Source: Ophiocordyceps camponoti-saundersi (nom. inval.)
Taxonomy: Eukaryota; Ascomycota; Sordariomycetes; Hypocreales; Ophiocordycipitaceae
NCBI GenBank assembly: GCA_003339415.1
Contig: PDHQ01000296.1
Location: forward strand, 1-41,447
DNA length: 41,447 bases
Reading direction: 5' to 3'
This document shows positions 1 through 11,294 of the stretch, piece after piece (position 1 is the stretch's first letter; each line of letters begins with the position of its first letter). The notes beneath the pieces are model-generated. The model had not been told where the DNA came from. It made no database searches and saw only the letters and a program-made list of their open reading frames with translations. The translations under genes were made by a program, and so were the position numbers.

Positions 1-183
1 TAACTTATTATATAATATATTATAATTTTATAATATTACTTTATTTTTTTACTTATTAATATTTTTTATTTTTTTTACTTTTCTTAACTTTTTATAAGAG
101 TAATTATACTTAAAAACCTTTTTATATTACTTACCTTTTTCTTTCTTTTATTTAAAATATTAAATAATTATATTTTAAAAAAA
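1..183. other. AT-rich stretch, no gene seen
   Basis: This is almost pure A and T with T-rich runs. I see no open frame, RNA gene or clear repeat. CA and TG are essentially absent, as in most of the window. Confidence 0.6.
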
Positions 184-358
184 AATCATAAAAATCATAA
201 ACTCGTGATTTAAATTATCTCTAAAAAAATCACTTATAAGTGATTTTTTCACGCTAGTAATTTAAATTATAAAAAATCACTTACTAAGCAAAAATCGGTG
301 ATTTAAATTACGAAAAATCACATCACTCATGAGTGATTTTTTAACCCCGTGATTTTTT
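184..358. repeat. Cluster of GTGATTT/AAATCAC motifs, not RIP-mutated
   Basis: GTGATTT occurs at about 205, 240, 298, 333 and 349, and its complement AAATCAC at about 227, 274 and 315, with weaker AAAATCAT forms at 184 and 192. That is eight copies in both orientations within 150 bp. Many are followed by TAAATTA or a T run. Unlike nearly all other sequence here, this stretch keeps CA and TG outside the GCA context, so it escaped the mutation that hit its neighbour from about 370 onward. Clusters of short direct and inverted motifs are typical of subterminal regions of DNA transposons, where transposase binds. That role, and a link to the degraded frame starting right after it, is inference. 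Confidence 0.6.
224..249. repeat. Perfect 26-bp palindrome
   Basis: The sequence from A224 to T249 equals its own reverse complement, with an AAAAAATCAC arm, a TTATAA centre and a GTGATTTTTT arm. A second perfect palindrome of 16 bp lies at 322-337, built from ATCACTC and GAGTGAT. Both are formed by head-to-head pairing of the motif described for 184-358. Confidence 0.75.
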
Positions 359-361
359 TCG

Positions 362-3220
362 AACCCTGATTAGGAGTATAGCGTAAAGGATAGGGGAGGG
401 GGTTATATAATAATAAACTAACGCGGCGGAAAAGGGATTAGAGGACTATTCCTATATCTTAAAAATAAATATAATATCTTATAAAAAGATAGCGGAACTT
501 TTATTAGTCGTATTATCGAAAACTATAAGTGTCGAAATATTAACTTATTACTAGAATTAGTAAAAAATAAAAGCTTTTATTTATAAGATTTAAAAATACT
601 AAAAAATATAGCTTAAAATATATTTTATATATTTTACCTAAGTAATATTAGGGCTATTAAAAAATATAGCCTAAAAATAAGTATACCTCTTAATAGTAAA
701 AATAAGGTTATAATAATAGCTAATTAAAAAGATATATAAGAGAACTAGCTATCGAAGTAAAGTAAGAGGCTAGGAGCGGGTTTTTATATTAAATAAGGGA
801 CTATTAAGGTTAAGTATATTACGTAAAATTAATAGCTAGGTATATTTTTATATACTAGCTATAATATTAAAACGCTTAAAAAAAAAAGGTAGGAGGAGGT
901 TAGGTTTGCCGGTAAAATAATACTTACTTAGATAATCGAAAAAGGCTATAGCTTCGCGGTTAGCGAGATTAAAGTTATTATTAGAAGCGGGGCTAGGAGG
1001 CGAGGCTAAGTATTACGTAATAGCGTTAATAGCGTAATAGAAAATTATAGCGAAATAACCGAGAATACCGGGGAAACTAAAAAGTTCGAATTTACGTAAG
1101 AGGTAGAGATATTCGTATAGGTTACGGAGAAAAAAGATAATAAGCTATAAGAGTAAGTTAAAGAGAACGAAGAAGTTATAGCGTTACTTAAGGATTTCCG
1201 AAACTTATATAGTTATAACTTACTTTATATAAAAGGTAAATAAAAAGTTATAAATAGCTAAGTAAATATATTAGCGCTTATAAAAAAATAGGTAAATTAA
1301 GTTAAGGTTTTAGGCGCTATTAGTAAAAAGGGGGGTAATAGCTTTTATAAGGCTATGCTACTTTATTATATAAGGTTCCGCCTTAACTAACGGGAGTATA
1401 AAAGCTGCTATAAGAAAGCTTATTATTATTAAGAGATAACTAGGTTTCGTAGTAAAGGAATAGCTAGTAGTAAAGAAGCTATAGAAAAGGCCGAAGAAAA
1501 GTAAGTATTTTTCCGCCGCGGCGTTATAATATAAACTATTAGAAGGGTTATAATTACGAACACTCTTATTATAATATATAATATAATAATATTTTTCGAG
1601 GAATAAGGGGGGGCTTATTAATAATAAGTTTTTATAGCGTAAGTAAAAAGCAAGGGGGTAAAATATAAAGTTATTAGGGCTTACTAACCCCCTACTAAAA
1701 CTTTTAAAATCGGCTAGTAAATAGTATTTTTATAGGGGGTTAGAGGGTAGCGCCTTATTAGAAGTATAGTTAAATTCGTAAAGCGAGGGGGGATCGTCTT
1801 AATACCTAGGGGGAGGGGATAGCGATTTATTAAATAAATTATTAAACTAGCGAGGGGGGTTAGAATTATCTCTAAGCTAAGGGGGGGAATAGCTAATATT
1901 AATAGCGAGGGCGTAGAAAAGTTATTCGATATAAGAAAAATTATATTTAGCTTATAAATACCGAAGAAATTAGTTAAAGTAGCTAGTAAAAAGTCTCTTA
2001 TTCTTATCTTTTATATTTATATTATTAGTATTATTAGTATTATCGTTACGGTAATTAATATTAGGAAAGTTATTATTAGAGTTACTATAATAAAAGTAGA
2101 TATCGGAAAAGTTATCTTCGCGTATATTGCGAAGATTCCCTTTTTTAGATAACTAAGTAATATCTTAAAATATATTAAAGGTAATTAGTAAAAGTTATAT
2201 AGCGGTATTTATTATAAAAGGGAAATAAGGATAGGGAGTAGGATAGGGCGGGTAGTAGCTAAGATTAAGTTTTATATCGAAGCTAATATTATATATATAA
2301 AAGGCGGGCGAGTTTTTATTCTAAAAAGTATCGTAAGTATATACGCTAGCAAACGTTTTCTAATATCGTATAAAAAGGACTTAAAATATAAACTAGTCTT
2401 AGTAGGAAATCTAATAATATATATTTATATTTATTAATAAGCTAGTAAGGTTAAGGAGAGATTAGGAAGGCGGGAAAAGCGTAAAAATATGCTAAATATA
2501 CTAAGATAGGAGGATAGCGTAGTATAGCTTAAGTAAGCTAGGAGGTAAAGGGTATTATTAGCAATGCTAATATTAAGTATCTTAATTATAAAGTTTACTT
2601 AAGTAAAGAATTATAAACTAAGCGTTAAAAGAGGATAAGTTAGCGATATAGAATATATAGTTATATATATTAAAAGGTAGCGTTTTACTAGCGTATTTAG
2701 TATCGTATTATATTTACTAGTTAAATAATAAAATCCGAATATAGTTCTAAGATATAAGGATTTAAGCGGCTAGCGAGATAATAATAAGTTTAAGATAAGA
2801 ACTAATAATAAATATTATACTAAGCGAAAATTCCTTTTCGGTTTCGGAGTTATCTAATAGTAAATTTAAGGTATTTTTCTTATAGTTAATATTATATTTT
2901 TCTTAAAAAAGTTTATATATAGCGGCAGAGTTAAAAGCTTTAGATTCGGTTATTTCCTAGAAGCGGCGGCCTATTTTCGTAAAGAGGGAGAGGTAAGTTA
3001 GATTTAGTATTTAAAGGGGATAGATAGCTATATATATATAAAAGCTTAGCTAGCGAATTAAGATACTTAATCTTATAACGGGAATAAAACTTAAAAGAGT
3101 TATCGGTAAAAGTTATAAGCGTTAGCTTATTTAGAAAAACTAAGTTATATAATATAAAAATTATACTATCTTTACTATATCCTCCCCGTATATTAGATTC
3201 CTTAAGTATTTTCGTAAATA
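362..3220 (+). pseudogene. RIP-degraded long ORF 1 (about 950 codons), unknown product
   Basis: In the frame whose codons begin at 362+3n, translation reads as protein-like sequence for about 2.9 kb, interrupted only by TAA and TAG, which in RIP DNA usually come from CAA and CAG. Between 2,003 and 2,575 I count about 9 stops in this frame against about 24 in the next. Between 542 and 1,270 the choice is less clear, because the neighbouring frame is also fairly open. Visible parts: a Glu/Lys-rich, coiled-coil-like stretch around 1,060-1,200, a basic stretch with an intact Cys codon (AGC TGC TAT) near 1,400, and a Lys/Arg-rich segment near 2,440-2,540. The frame runs into a poly-T tract near 3,222. 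No ATG is left to fix the start; about 365-410 is likely, just after the GTGATTT cluster. I see no reverse transcriptase or transposase motif. A mobile-element protein is my best guess. Confidence 0.45.
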
Positions 3221-3221
3221 T

Positions 3222-3277
3222 ATTTTTTTTCGTTTTTTTTTTTTTTTTTTTTTTTTTTTTCTTTTTTTTTTCTATTT
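3222..3277 (+). repeat. Poly-T tract
   Basis: T runs broken only by CG at 3,231-3,232 and single C residues; the longest run is 28 T (3,233-3,260). It lies at the 3' end of degraded ORF 1, so it could mark the end of that element, though on the T rather than the A side. Confidence 0.85.
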
Positions 3278-5052
3278 TTATTAGTTAATAGTAATAAACT
3301 AAATAATAGCTTTTAAGGGGGGGGGGTCTTAGAAAAATAAGAGATAGTTACTTAATAAAGAGAAGCTTAATAGGGAAGAAGTAAAATAAAGATAGTAAGA
3401 AGAGAGGTAGTTTATATATATATAGTTTATTTAAGTATATAGTATCTTTCTACTTTACTTTTTTATAGCGCGTAGTATATACCGCTTATATACGAATATA
3501 ACTAAAACTTAGAATAATATATATATATAAATTAGTATAATAGTTTTATAATTATAATTACTATATTAGCTTAGTACTAGTAAAATACGGAGGATATAAA
3601 GTTAGTTTCTAAAACGTAATTAGTTTACGGTACTTATATAGTTAAGTTTAAAGTTAGACGAGATTATATATTATATTTTATAACTTAATATTTATATATT
3701 TTTAGAATATAATATATTAGCTAGGATTTTTTTTTAAATATATATATATATATATATATAATAATTTTAATATTAATATAAGGCCTAAAGGGATAAGATT
3801 ATTTCCTATATTTAAAAGCGTGAATTTATTAAGTAGTAAAGGGGTAAGTTCTAAGAAGTATTTATTCTTATAATTTAGTAAGGTAACTAGCACTTATAAA
3901 AAATAAATAAAGGGCTAGCAGGGAAAATAGTATAGAGGGAGTAAGTTTAGGTCTGCTAAAGCGTATAAATTAGAAATAATAGTATAATATTAAAGGTCTA
4001 TTAAGATAGTAAAGGTTAATTAATATCTATTAAGGTAGTACAAGTTAATTAGGCTATTTTAATTTATTAGAAAAAAATTAATAGATAAGTATCTTATATC
4101 TAAAAAGTGCTTAAGAAAAGGGGGTAAAATAAACTATTATTTTTCTAAAAGGAAGTTAAAATAAAGAGAATCTTCTTAAGTATAAAGGAGATAAGGAAGG
4201 GCGTAAGATTATCTTATAAATAACGTTAGTTACCGTAAGCGTAAGGGACTTAGTTATATATATAGCTTATATTTTAAGTAATTTTATCTTTTTAGCTTAA
4301 GGAATTTAATAAACGAGACGGAATTAGATAAATATACGGATTTTTTTTTTTTTTATATTTCTTTTTTTTATAAGGCCGTATATTTTATAGTTAGGTAATT
4401 TTATTCTTCTTAAATAAATAGTTAGTATAAGATATAAATAGGAAATTTAAAATACTTAAAGTATAATATAAGATAATATTTAGATATAATAAGCGATATA
4501 TAAGTTTTTTTCTTAAAAAGATAAAAAGGATAATAAGTATATATATAATAAGCTAATAGTAAAAAAAAGGGCCGGTTTATATATTATATTAGATAAGATA
4601 ATATTAATAAGTAGTTAATATTAAAAAAAGTAATTTATAGTTATTATTTCGCTTAGATTTATATTTTATATATTATATATTTATATATATACGTATTTAT
4701 ATTACGAGTAATATATTTAGATAGGTATTCTTATAATAAGGAATATTTAGTAAATTATAAAAAGGGTATATAAAAATATATAAATTACGATATAAGAGAA
4801 GAGAAAAGGTAAGGTTAGATTATAAAAAAGTAAGATTATTTTATTAATAGTAATAAGCTAGCGTAAAAAGAAATAAACGCTAATTATATAGAAAATATTA
4901 TTAGGAGCCTTTATAGGTATTAATTAAATTATTTACTCGGCCTTTTTTTTATATTTTAGGAACTTTTATAAATTAGTATTATAAAGGCGGGGGTTTATTA
5001 CGTATTATAAACTAGTAGCGATAAAGCTAAACTATATTATTAGTTTTAAAAA
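3278..5052. other. AT-rich spacer without a recognisable gene
   Basis: The sequence is TA-rich and lacks a frame that I can follow. It holds a 10-nt G run at 3,317-3,326, an (AT)n microsatellite at 3,737-3,762, and scattered short T runs. The base-change signature is as strong as in the coding remnants, so this spacer was probably also part of a repeat. Confidence 0.5.
3737..3762. repeat. (AT)n microsatellite
   Basis: About 13 AT units with no interruption. Confidence 0.85.
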
Positions 5053-8000
5053 CCTTTGCTAGAAAAGCTTAGGGTTACTTAAGTAAAGAATATAGTTCCG
5101 AGTATAATCGGTAAAGCGTTTTTTTATTGGAGACGCGGATTTAACGGCCTTTAGGGGTTTTTTTATCGCTATAAATAGTAATAAGTCCTAACTACTTAAG
5201 TATATAAATATTTACGCTTTTATATTTTATATATTAGATAAGTTAGAATAAAGTAAGGTAAAAAGGGAGTAGGGTATATAAAAAAATAGTTATATCTTAC
5301 TAATTTTTCTATATATATCTATAATAAATAATATACTATCTTATTTAAAAGGAAATTATCTTAAATATATATATTAAAGTATATAGAGAATAATTATAAT
5401 TACTAACTACTTAAGGTTCTTTTTAGCGGGGAAAATAGTAAACCTAGGAGCGTTATTAAGCGCCTAAGGAGTTTCCGATAACGCGGTAATAGTTAGCGCT
5501 TATATTAAAAGGAGGTTATATATAAAATTAGGGAGGAGGCTCCGGAGAAAGTTATAGGCTTTAGCGTAATATTATCGGATACGTAAATTTTTAAGCTATT
5601 TATTACTAATTAAACTTATAAAACCCTTTTTAATTAGTAACGGTATAGTATAAAAAAGTATAAGGTAACTAAAGTCGATAATATAAGAAGCTAAGCTAGT
5701 AATTATTTCCTACGCCTTAAGAGCCTAATATTTTAATATACTAAGAATAGCGCGGGCGATAGGAGAAAGTCTATTAGGTTTAATAAGTTTAAAGAAACGC
5801 CTTATTATTAGATAACTAAAATAGGTGCTAGGCGTTTATTAGATATAGCTAGCAGCGAGGGCGGCGTTAAGTACGGTAGTTTATATATTAGGGGGCAGAT
5901 TTTTATTATAAGTATATTAGATAATACTACGAAGATAAGAGAACTAAGTAAAATACTTAAAGGTAAGGGGATAAGAGGCGGCGATTTTTATAAAAAGGTA
6001 TACCTTATAAATTTAAAGTATATAGTTATTATATATTTTATATTTTATTATTTTAATACTATTATAAGTAATAAGACTATTATTATTAAGAGAGCTAGTA
6101 AAAGCTTCGAGCTACTTAGTATAGTATTAGCGGGCTAGAGGGGGGGGGGGGGGGGGGGGGTAGAGATATAGAATAGTAAAGAGGTTTTAGCTTAACTGCT
6201 ACTATTCGAAAAGGGCGGTAATACGCTAATTTCGCCGCGTATAGTTAATATTATTAAGCTAGTTAGTTTTAATAGCTTTAGATAACTAATTTTTTAAAAG
6301 GTTACGGAACTTAAAAGTAACGAACGCGACTATTTATAAAACTTAAAGATTTTAAATTATAGTTACGGCGAAGTTTATAATATCTTAGGGGGAGGAAATA
6401 AGATCGCGCCTAAGAATATTAAACTTAATATTATTATAGTAAATATTAGAAACGTAAACGCTATAATAAAACTTAAATATAGGAAAGTATAAAAGCGGTA
6501 GTTATTTATTAGCTAAAATAAAGCGAAGGTAGCTAGTATTTATTATACTAAGAGTTTGCTCGAAGTTAAGTACTATTAGTAAAATAAAAAGCTATGCCCC
6601 CTTTTTTAGGCTTTTTATTATAAGTATTAAGCTAAGGGTTTTAGTAAGTAATACCTTAAAGTTACTAGTAAAATAAAAGTTTCCGAGGCGGTTAATAATA
6701 GCTACGGCCTTAAAGTTAGTAATATTAAGCCCGGTATCGGGAGAGGTAAGGAAGCGCGAATCTATATTACGTATTACGAAGTTAAATATCCGGCCGTAAG
6801 TAAAGAGAATACTAGGGAAAATATTAAGCTAAAAGTTATAAAGGGGCAATATATAGGAGGATTTATTATAAAGGAAGAAGTTAATTAAGTTAAATATAAG
6901 CTTTAAGATAGTACTAAAGTTATAATATTTAATAGCTAGCTCCGGGGTCTATATTATAATAACTTATTTTATACGAAAAGCGTAAGATTAGAGTTTAATA
7001 AAGGCTTCGATCTGCTCCTTTTCGCGCGTAAACGATATAGATATTTTAGGGTTTATTAAGTTAGCGCGGCTACGGAGAGCGCTAAGGAGCCTCTTATATT
7101 TAGTATTAGTAGCTACGCTATATCTCGCCGCCTTAGCTAGTAGGAGAGTAAGCATAGCGGTGCTAATACCTTTCGCTACTAAAAGGTCTTCTAAGCGGCT
7201 ATAAATAAAACGCTTAATATTAAAGTAGCTTTAAAAAAAGCTAAATAATACTATATTTAAGTAACGCGCGCGATTAGCGTTACGACTACGATTATCTTAG
7301 TATATATCTTATAGAAAATAAAGTAATACTAAAAATAAAAAATTACTAAATTAAAGATAGAAAGTAAGCAAGTAGAAAGTAAAGTTAGTAAGGTAGTTAT
7401 AATACTAAGTAATAAAGGTATAGTTAGCTAATAAGTATAAGTATTTAACTTTAGGGGTATTAATATTATTAGAGGGATATAGTAGCATAGAGTAGCGGGC
7501 GTTAAGTATTCCGCTTTACTTTTATAGGGAATATTATATATTAGTAGCGAGGGTATAAGAGATATAAGCAATTCCGGAAAAGTTATACTTAGCGTTAAGC
7601 TTGCTAGAAAGTATAAGGAGGCGGTTAAAAAAGGGGTACGGGGCGGGGATAACGTTATCGCTATTAGGGTCTAAAGTAGTATAGGGGGAGGGGACGGGTT
7701 TTAGATTAATTTAAGTATTAGTACCGTAATCGTAAGCGTAAAAGGCGGGCTTATTCTTTATTTAAAAAGCGTTATTATAATAATTATAAGCAAATATAAG
7801 CTAAGAGTTTATAAAAATTTACTAAAATATAACTTACTTCGTAAAGGATAAGGTTTACGAATAGGTTTCGTTAAGCTACTAACTAAGCTTAATATTAAAT
7901 TTATAAAGCTTTAAAGTTTTAAATATACCCTTAATATATTCTATAAGGTAGCTAGCGTAGTTAGTATATATTACTATACTAGTGGAGGTTACCTTAGATA

Positions 8001-8850
8001 AGTTTCGAAGCTTAGTAGCTAGGTTTACTTTATCGAAATCGTTAATCTTAAGTTTAATAAAGTATATAATAATAAACTAAGTTTCTTATAAGCTTACTAT
8101 AGCGATATAAAATATATAGTTAGTAAAAGTAAATAGTAATAATTTAATTATATACTTAAAAGCGTAAGGCGCGGACTAATATTATAAAATAAAGGTAATA
8201 TTATTAAAAAATCTGCCTTAGCGTAAGATAGTTTAAAGGGGAAGACTAATAATATTAATTATATTTATATAAAAAGTCGGATAGTAATTATTTTTAACGC
8301 TTATAAGTTAAGACTAGCGACTATTTTAAAAGTGTTTATAATTAATAGTATAGCGAGTTTAGAAAAGAGAGAGGGCTTCGGCGGGATTAAAATTAGGAGA
8401 ATTAGTAAGTTTTCGAAGTTAAGAGGCTAGTTTTAGATTAGCCTAAATTAAGTATAATATAATAAAAATAGTTACCGGAAAATTTATAAAATTTAAAAGT
8501 ATAATCGATTATATACCCGCGCTAGATAAAGGTAGTTTCCTTATTTAAAGGGGTATATTTATCTTTAAATTCTAGCGAGTTATTAATATATCCTAGCTTA
8601 ATAAAAGATTAAGGCCGGTTTTTATTATTATTATAAGAATAGTATTAGTTATTATAAAAATTATAAATAGGGGGTATTTTAATATATACTTTAAGTAAAA
8701 GAGTACGTATACTATAAGTATTAAGGGCGTATAAGGGAGGTAGGTAAGTAATAACTTATAAAGGGAGAGAAAGTAATTAATAAGCAAGTTAGATATATTA
8801 ATTATTTAGTCCTTTTATAAGAAGAATAGCAAGCTAGATATTTTTTTTAT
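5053..8850 (+). pseudogene. RIP-degraded long ORF 2 (about 1,200 codons), unknown product
   Basis: Codons at 5,053+3n read through for 3.8 kb with only TAA/TAG stops and no visible frameshift. One stretch, 5,812-6,135, is 108 codons with no stop at all, yet has no start codon. Codons that escaped mutation sit in this frame: CAG at 5,896, CAA at 6,847, CAT near 7,150, CAA at 8,785 and Cys TGC near 6,590. This supports reading the in-frame TAG/TAA as former CAG/CAA. The implied protein is Ser/Lys/Gly-rich with few acidic blocks. Around 6,590-6,640 a Cys-rich segment could be a broken zinc knuckle, but spacing does not fit CCHC. A 21-nt G run (6,140-6,160) lies in frame as Gly codons. The C-terminal part overlaps the opposite-strand 64-codon ORF at 8,593-8,787, which I take as a shadow. 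The true start is uncertain; 5,053-5,410 is weaker than the rest. Confidence 0.5.
6140..6160 (+). repeat. Poly-G tract (21 nt)
   Basis: An uninterrupted run of 21 G inside degraded ORF 2. Reading through it keeps the same frame on both sides, so its length is compatible with the surrounding coding frame. It could form a G-quadruplex and is prone to length error. Confidence 0.9.
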
Positions 8851-9539
8851 TTTACTATATAGTATTTAAATTTAATACTTATATTATATTTATATTATAA
8901 TTTTATTTAATATCGTAAGCGGCCCTATTACTAAGCTTTATTAACTTATTATATCGTACGAGGGTAAAGAAAATTTAAGGCCCCGTTATTATAATCCTTT
9001 TATAAAGAATCCTTTATATTATCTATACTTATATATTCTTTATCGTATTTCCTCTAAAGCTATATAGTAGTTATATAAATAATTAAAACTTATATTATTT
9101 TATTTTTTATATAAAATAAGTAAAATAAAATAGAAAAATAATATTAATAGTATAATTATAATAAGATAGTAGAAAGAGATAATATATAGTATTATATTAT
9201 ATATAAGGAAATTAGGTGCTTTAACGAGGTAGTTTATAAAGATTTTATTATAAAAGTATATAAATTTAAATAATAATAAGAAGCGTAAATTATAATATCT
9301 TTTTAAGAAACTATTTCTAAGAATATAAAGCTTAATACTTAAGTAGTATTATTAATATTATATTAAGATATTATAAAAAGTATAAGATAGTAATTAAGTT
9401 TATAAGAAAAAAGTTATAATATTAATAAAATATAGTAAGTAATATAAACTATACTTTTTTAATAAAGAATCTTTTTAAATATAGTTAGTATATTTTACTA
9501 TTTCTATTATTTACTTTTAGCTTTTACGAAAATATTATA
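8851..9539. other. AT-rich spacer, nothing recognised
   Basis: This is low-GC sequence between degraded ORFs 2 and 3. There is no persistent open frame on either strand that I can follow and no repeat shared with other parts of the window. Confidence 0.5.
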
Positions 9540-9600
9540 CTAGCAAACTATAAGGAATAGTTTAACTTATTCCTTAGCGTTATATTTTATAGTTTACTAG
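9540..9600. repeat. Nested inverted repeat / hairpin just upstream of ORF 3
   Basis: Outer arms of 12 bp (9,540-9,551 and 9,589-9,600) pair with a single mismatch, a G-to-A difference of the RIP type. Inner arms of 8 bp (9,552-9,559, AAGGAATA, and 9,568-9,575, TATTCCTT) pair perfectly. The degraded ORF 3 frame can be followed from 9,602, directly after the right arm. It could be the end of a transposable element, a small MITE-like insertion, or a recombination site. Confidence 0.55.
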
Positions 9601-11124
9601 CAGCATAATTGTTTATCTTTATAGTAAGTAAAATAAGGCTTACTTACTATATAGACTACGTAAGGTAGCTTATCTAACCTAGCTTTAAAGGTATTTTACT
9701 AATAGCTAGCGGGGTATTAGTAAGTTAAAAATAGCGGATAGATAGGATAGTATTACCCTTAAGGGTAATATTAGGGGAATTAGCTTTAGTGCGAGGAAGG
9801 GGTAATAAAGGAAATAAGCTATTAGAATTATAATATATATTTCCGTTATCTTCGCTAGCGGTGCCTTATTTTTAGTATATATTATCGTAAGAATATATAG
9901 GACTTAAGGGGAGAGTAATATTTTCGTTAAGGGGAGGCTTAGAATATAGTTAGCTACTTACTTTAAATAGCTATATTACGGTTAAGAGAGCCCGTTTTCG
10001 CGAAGGCGATAATAAGGTTAAGGGGGGGGTTAAATCCTAAGTAGCGGTAATAAACGAAGGTGCGTTTAAGCGTTAAGTTTCGATATTTTTAATATTAAAA
10101 TTACTACCGCTATTAGTTTTAAAAACTTAGTATAATAAGTAAGTAGTATATTATTATAGCGAAAGTTATTATATAAAGAGGGCGGCGAGGGTTTTAGGGA
10201 ACTTAGCTAACTTAAGGATACGATAAAGGCGTTTATCCCGGGCAATAAAGGGGAGCCTTAACGCGTAAATATAGAGGTCCTAAGTAAAATTAAACGTTTT
10301 AGTTCCGCTACTATTATAAAGACCGGTATTAGTATTTATAGCTAGCGACTAAGTAAAGCGAAAGTTAAGACTAATATACTAGCGAATAATATTTAGTAAA
10401 CTATATTAAAATTAGTTATTAAATTAGGCAGCGTAGTTATCGGTATCGATTCCCTTTTTAAGGAGCGTAAGGTAGTTAGTTTAATATAGCTACTTTAATA
10501 CCTTAAGATTATAGATCGTAAAGTTAAGTAACTTATATTAAAGAATAATTACTAAGCGCTTATTAATAAGTTTAGTATCGAAATATAATAGGAATAAAAT
10601 AGGTCTTTATTTAGCTTTATTAAGGTATTCGGTATTAAAAAATAAGAGGGCGGGGAGGAGGTCTCTATAAAAAAATAGCTTTTAATTATTATATTAGTTA
10701 AAGATAATAGTAAGCATATTATTTAGCTAGCTTATTATATATTTTATTACTTAATAAAGTACCTTATATTTTATTAAGGATAAGTTTATAATCTAAGTAA
10801 GGTCGAGGATCTTAATATATCCTTTTATAAGCTTATAGTAAATATATTCGTACTTATTATTAGTAAATTAGATAAGTAGGGAACTATTACGTTCCGCGGT
10901 TAAGCTACCTAATTTAGTATCTTTTTAAAATAGGAAAAGGAGCTTTTTAATCTTAGTAAGTAGATTATTATCGCGAAGGGCGGCTATAAGTTTATACTAG
11001 TTATTAGATATTACGTAGTAGTAAGCGGTAAAGTAAAGGTATCAGAGGTTATACGTAACGTAATAAAAGGCAGCGAACTAAAACTATAGTAAATAATAAT
11101 ATTAGAGATAAGGTATAGCGGTTA

Positions 11125-11145
11125 GGGGGGGGGGGGGGGGGGGGG
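11125..11145 (+). repeat. Poly-G tract left of the gap (21 nt)
   Basis: A run of 21 G inside degraded ORF 3, followed by the segment that is duplicated on the other side of the gap. Confidence 0.9.
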
Positions 11146-11197
11146 AACTTTAAAAACTCTAAGGCGTATTATCGAATTTTCGGGAGAAATCTTAAAA

Positions 11198-11207
11198 NNN
11201 NNNNNNN
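11198..11207. other. Assembly gap (10 N)
   Basis: Ten N. The bases just after it (11,208-11,254) are A-rich and include TGGGGCA, a composition unlike the surrounding RIP-type sequence, which suggests poor-quality contig-end sequence. Confidence 0.95.
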
Positions 11208-11254
11208 AAAAAAAAAATAAAGAAAATAAAAAAAAATATAATAAAGATGGGGCA

Positions 11255-11293
<39 letters not shown>
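11255..11293 (+). repeat. Poly-G tract right of the gap (39 nt)
   Basis: A run of 39 G, probably the same locus as the 21-G run at 11,125 seen from the other contig. Confidence 0.9.

Positions 11294-11294
<1 letters not shown>

Noticed and set aside
6580..6645. CCHC zinc knuckle in ORF 2
   Set aside because: If Tyr codons are read as former Cys, the first two positions fit, but the His position is TTT, which CpA mutation cannot make from CAT or CAC, and the last Cys is off by one.
8593..8787. 64-codon minus-strand ORF, very hydrophobic
   Set aside because: It begins with TTG, lies opposite the C-terminal part of degraded ORF 2, and its Leu/Ile/Tyr-rich make-up is what the reverse of TA-rich, A/G-rich sense DNA gives. 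I treat it as a shadow.
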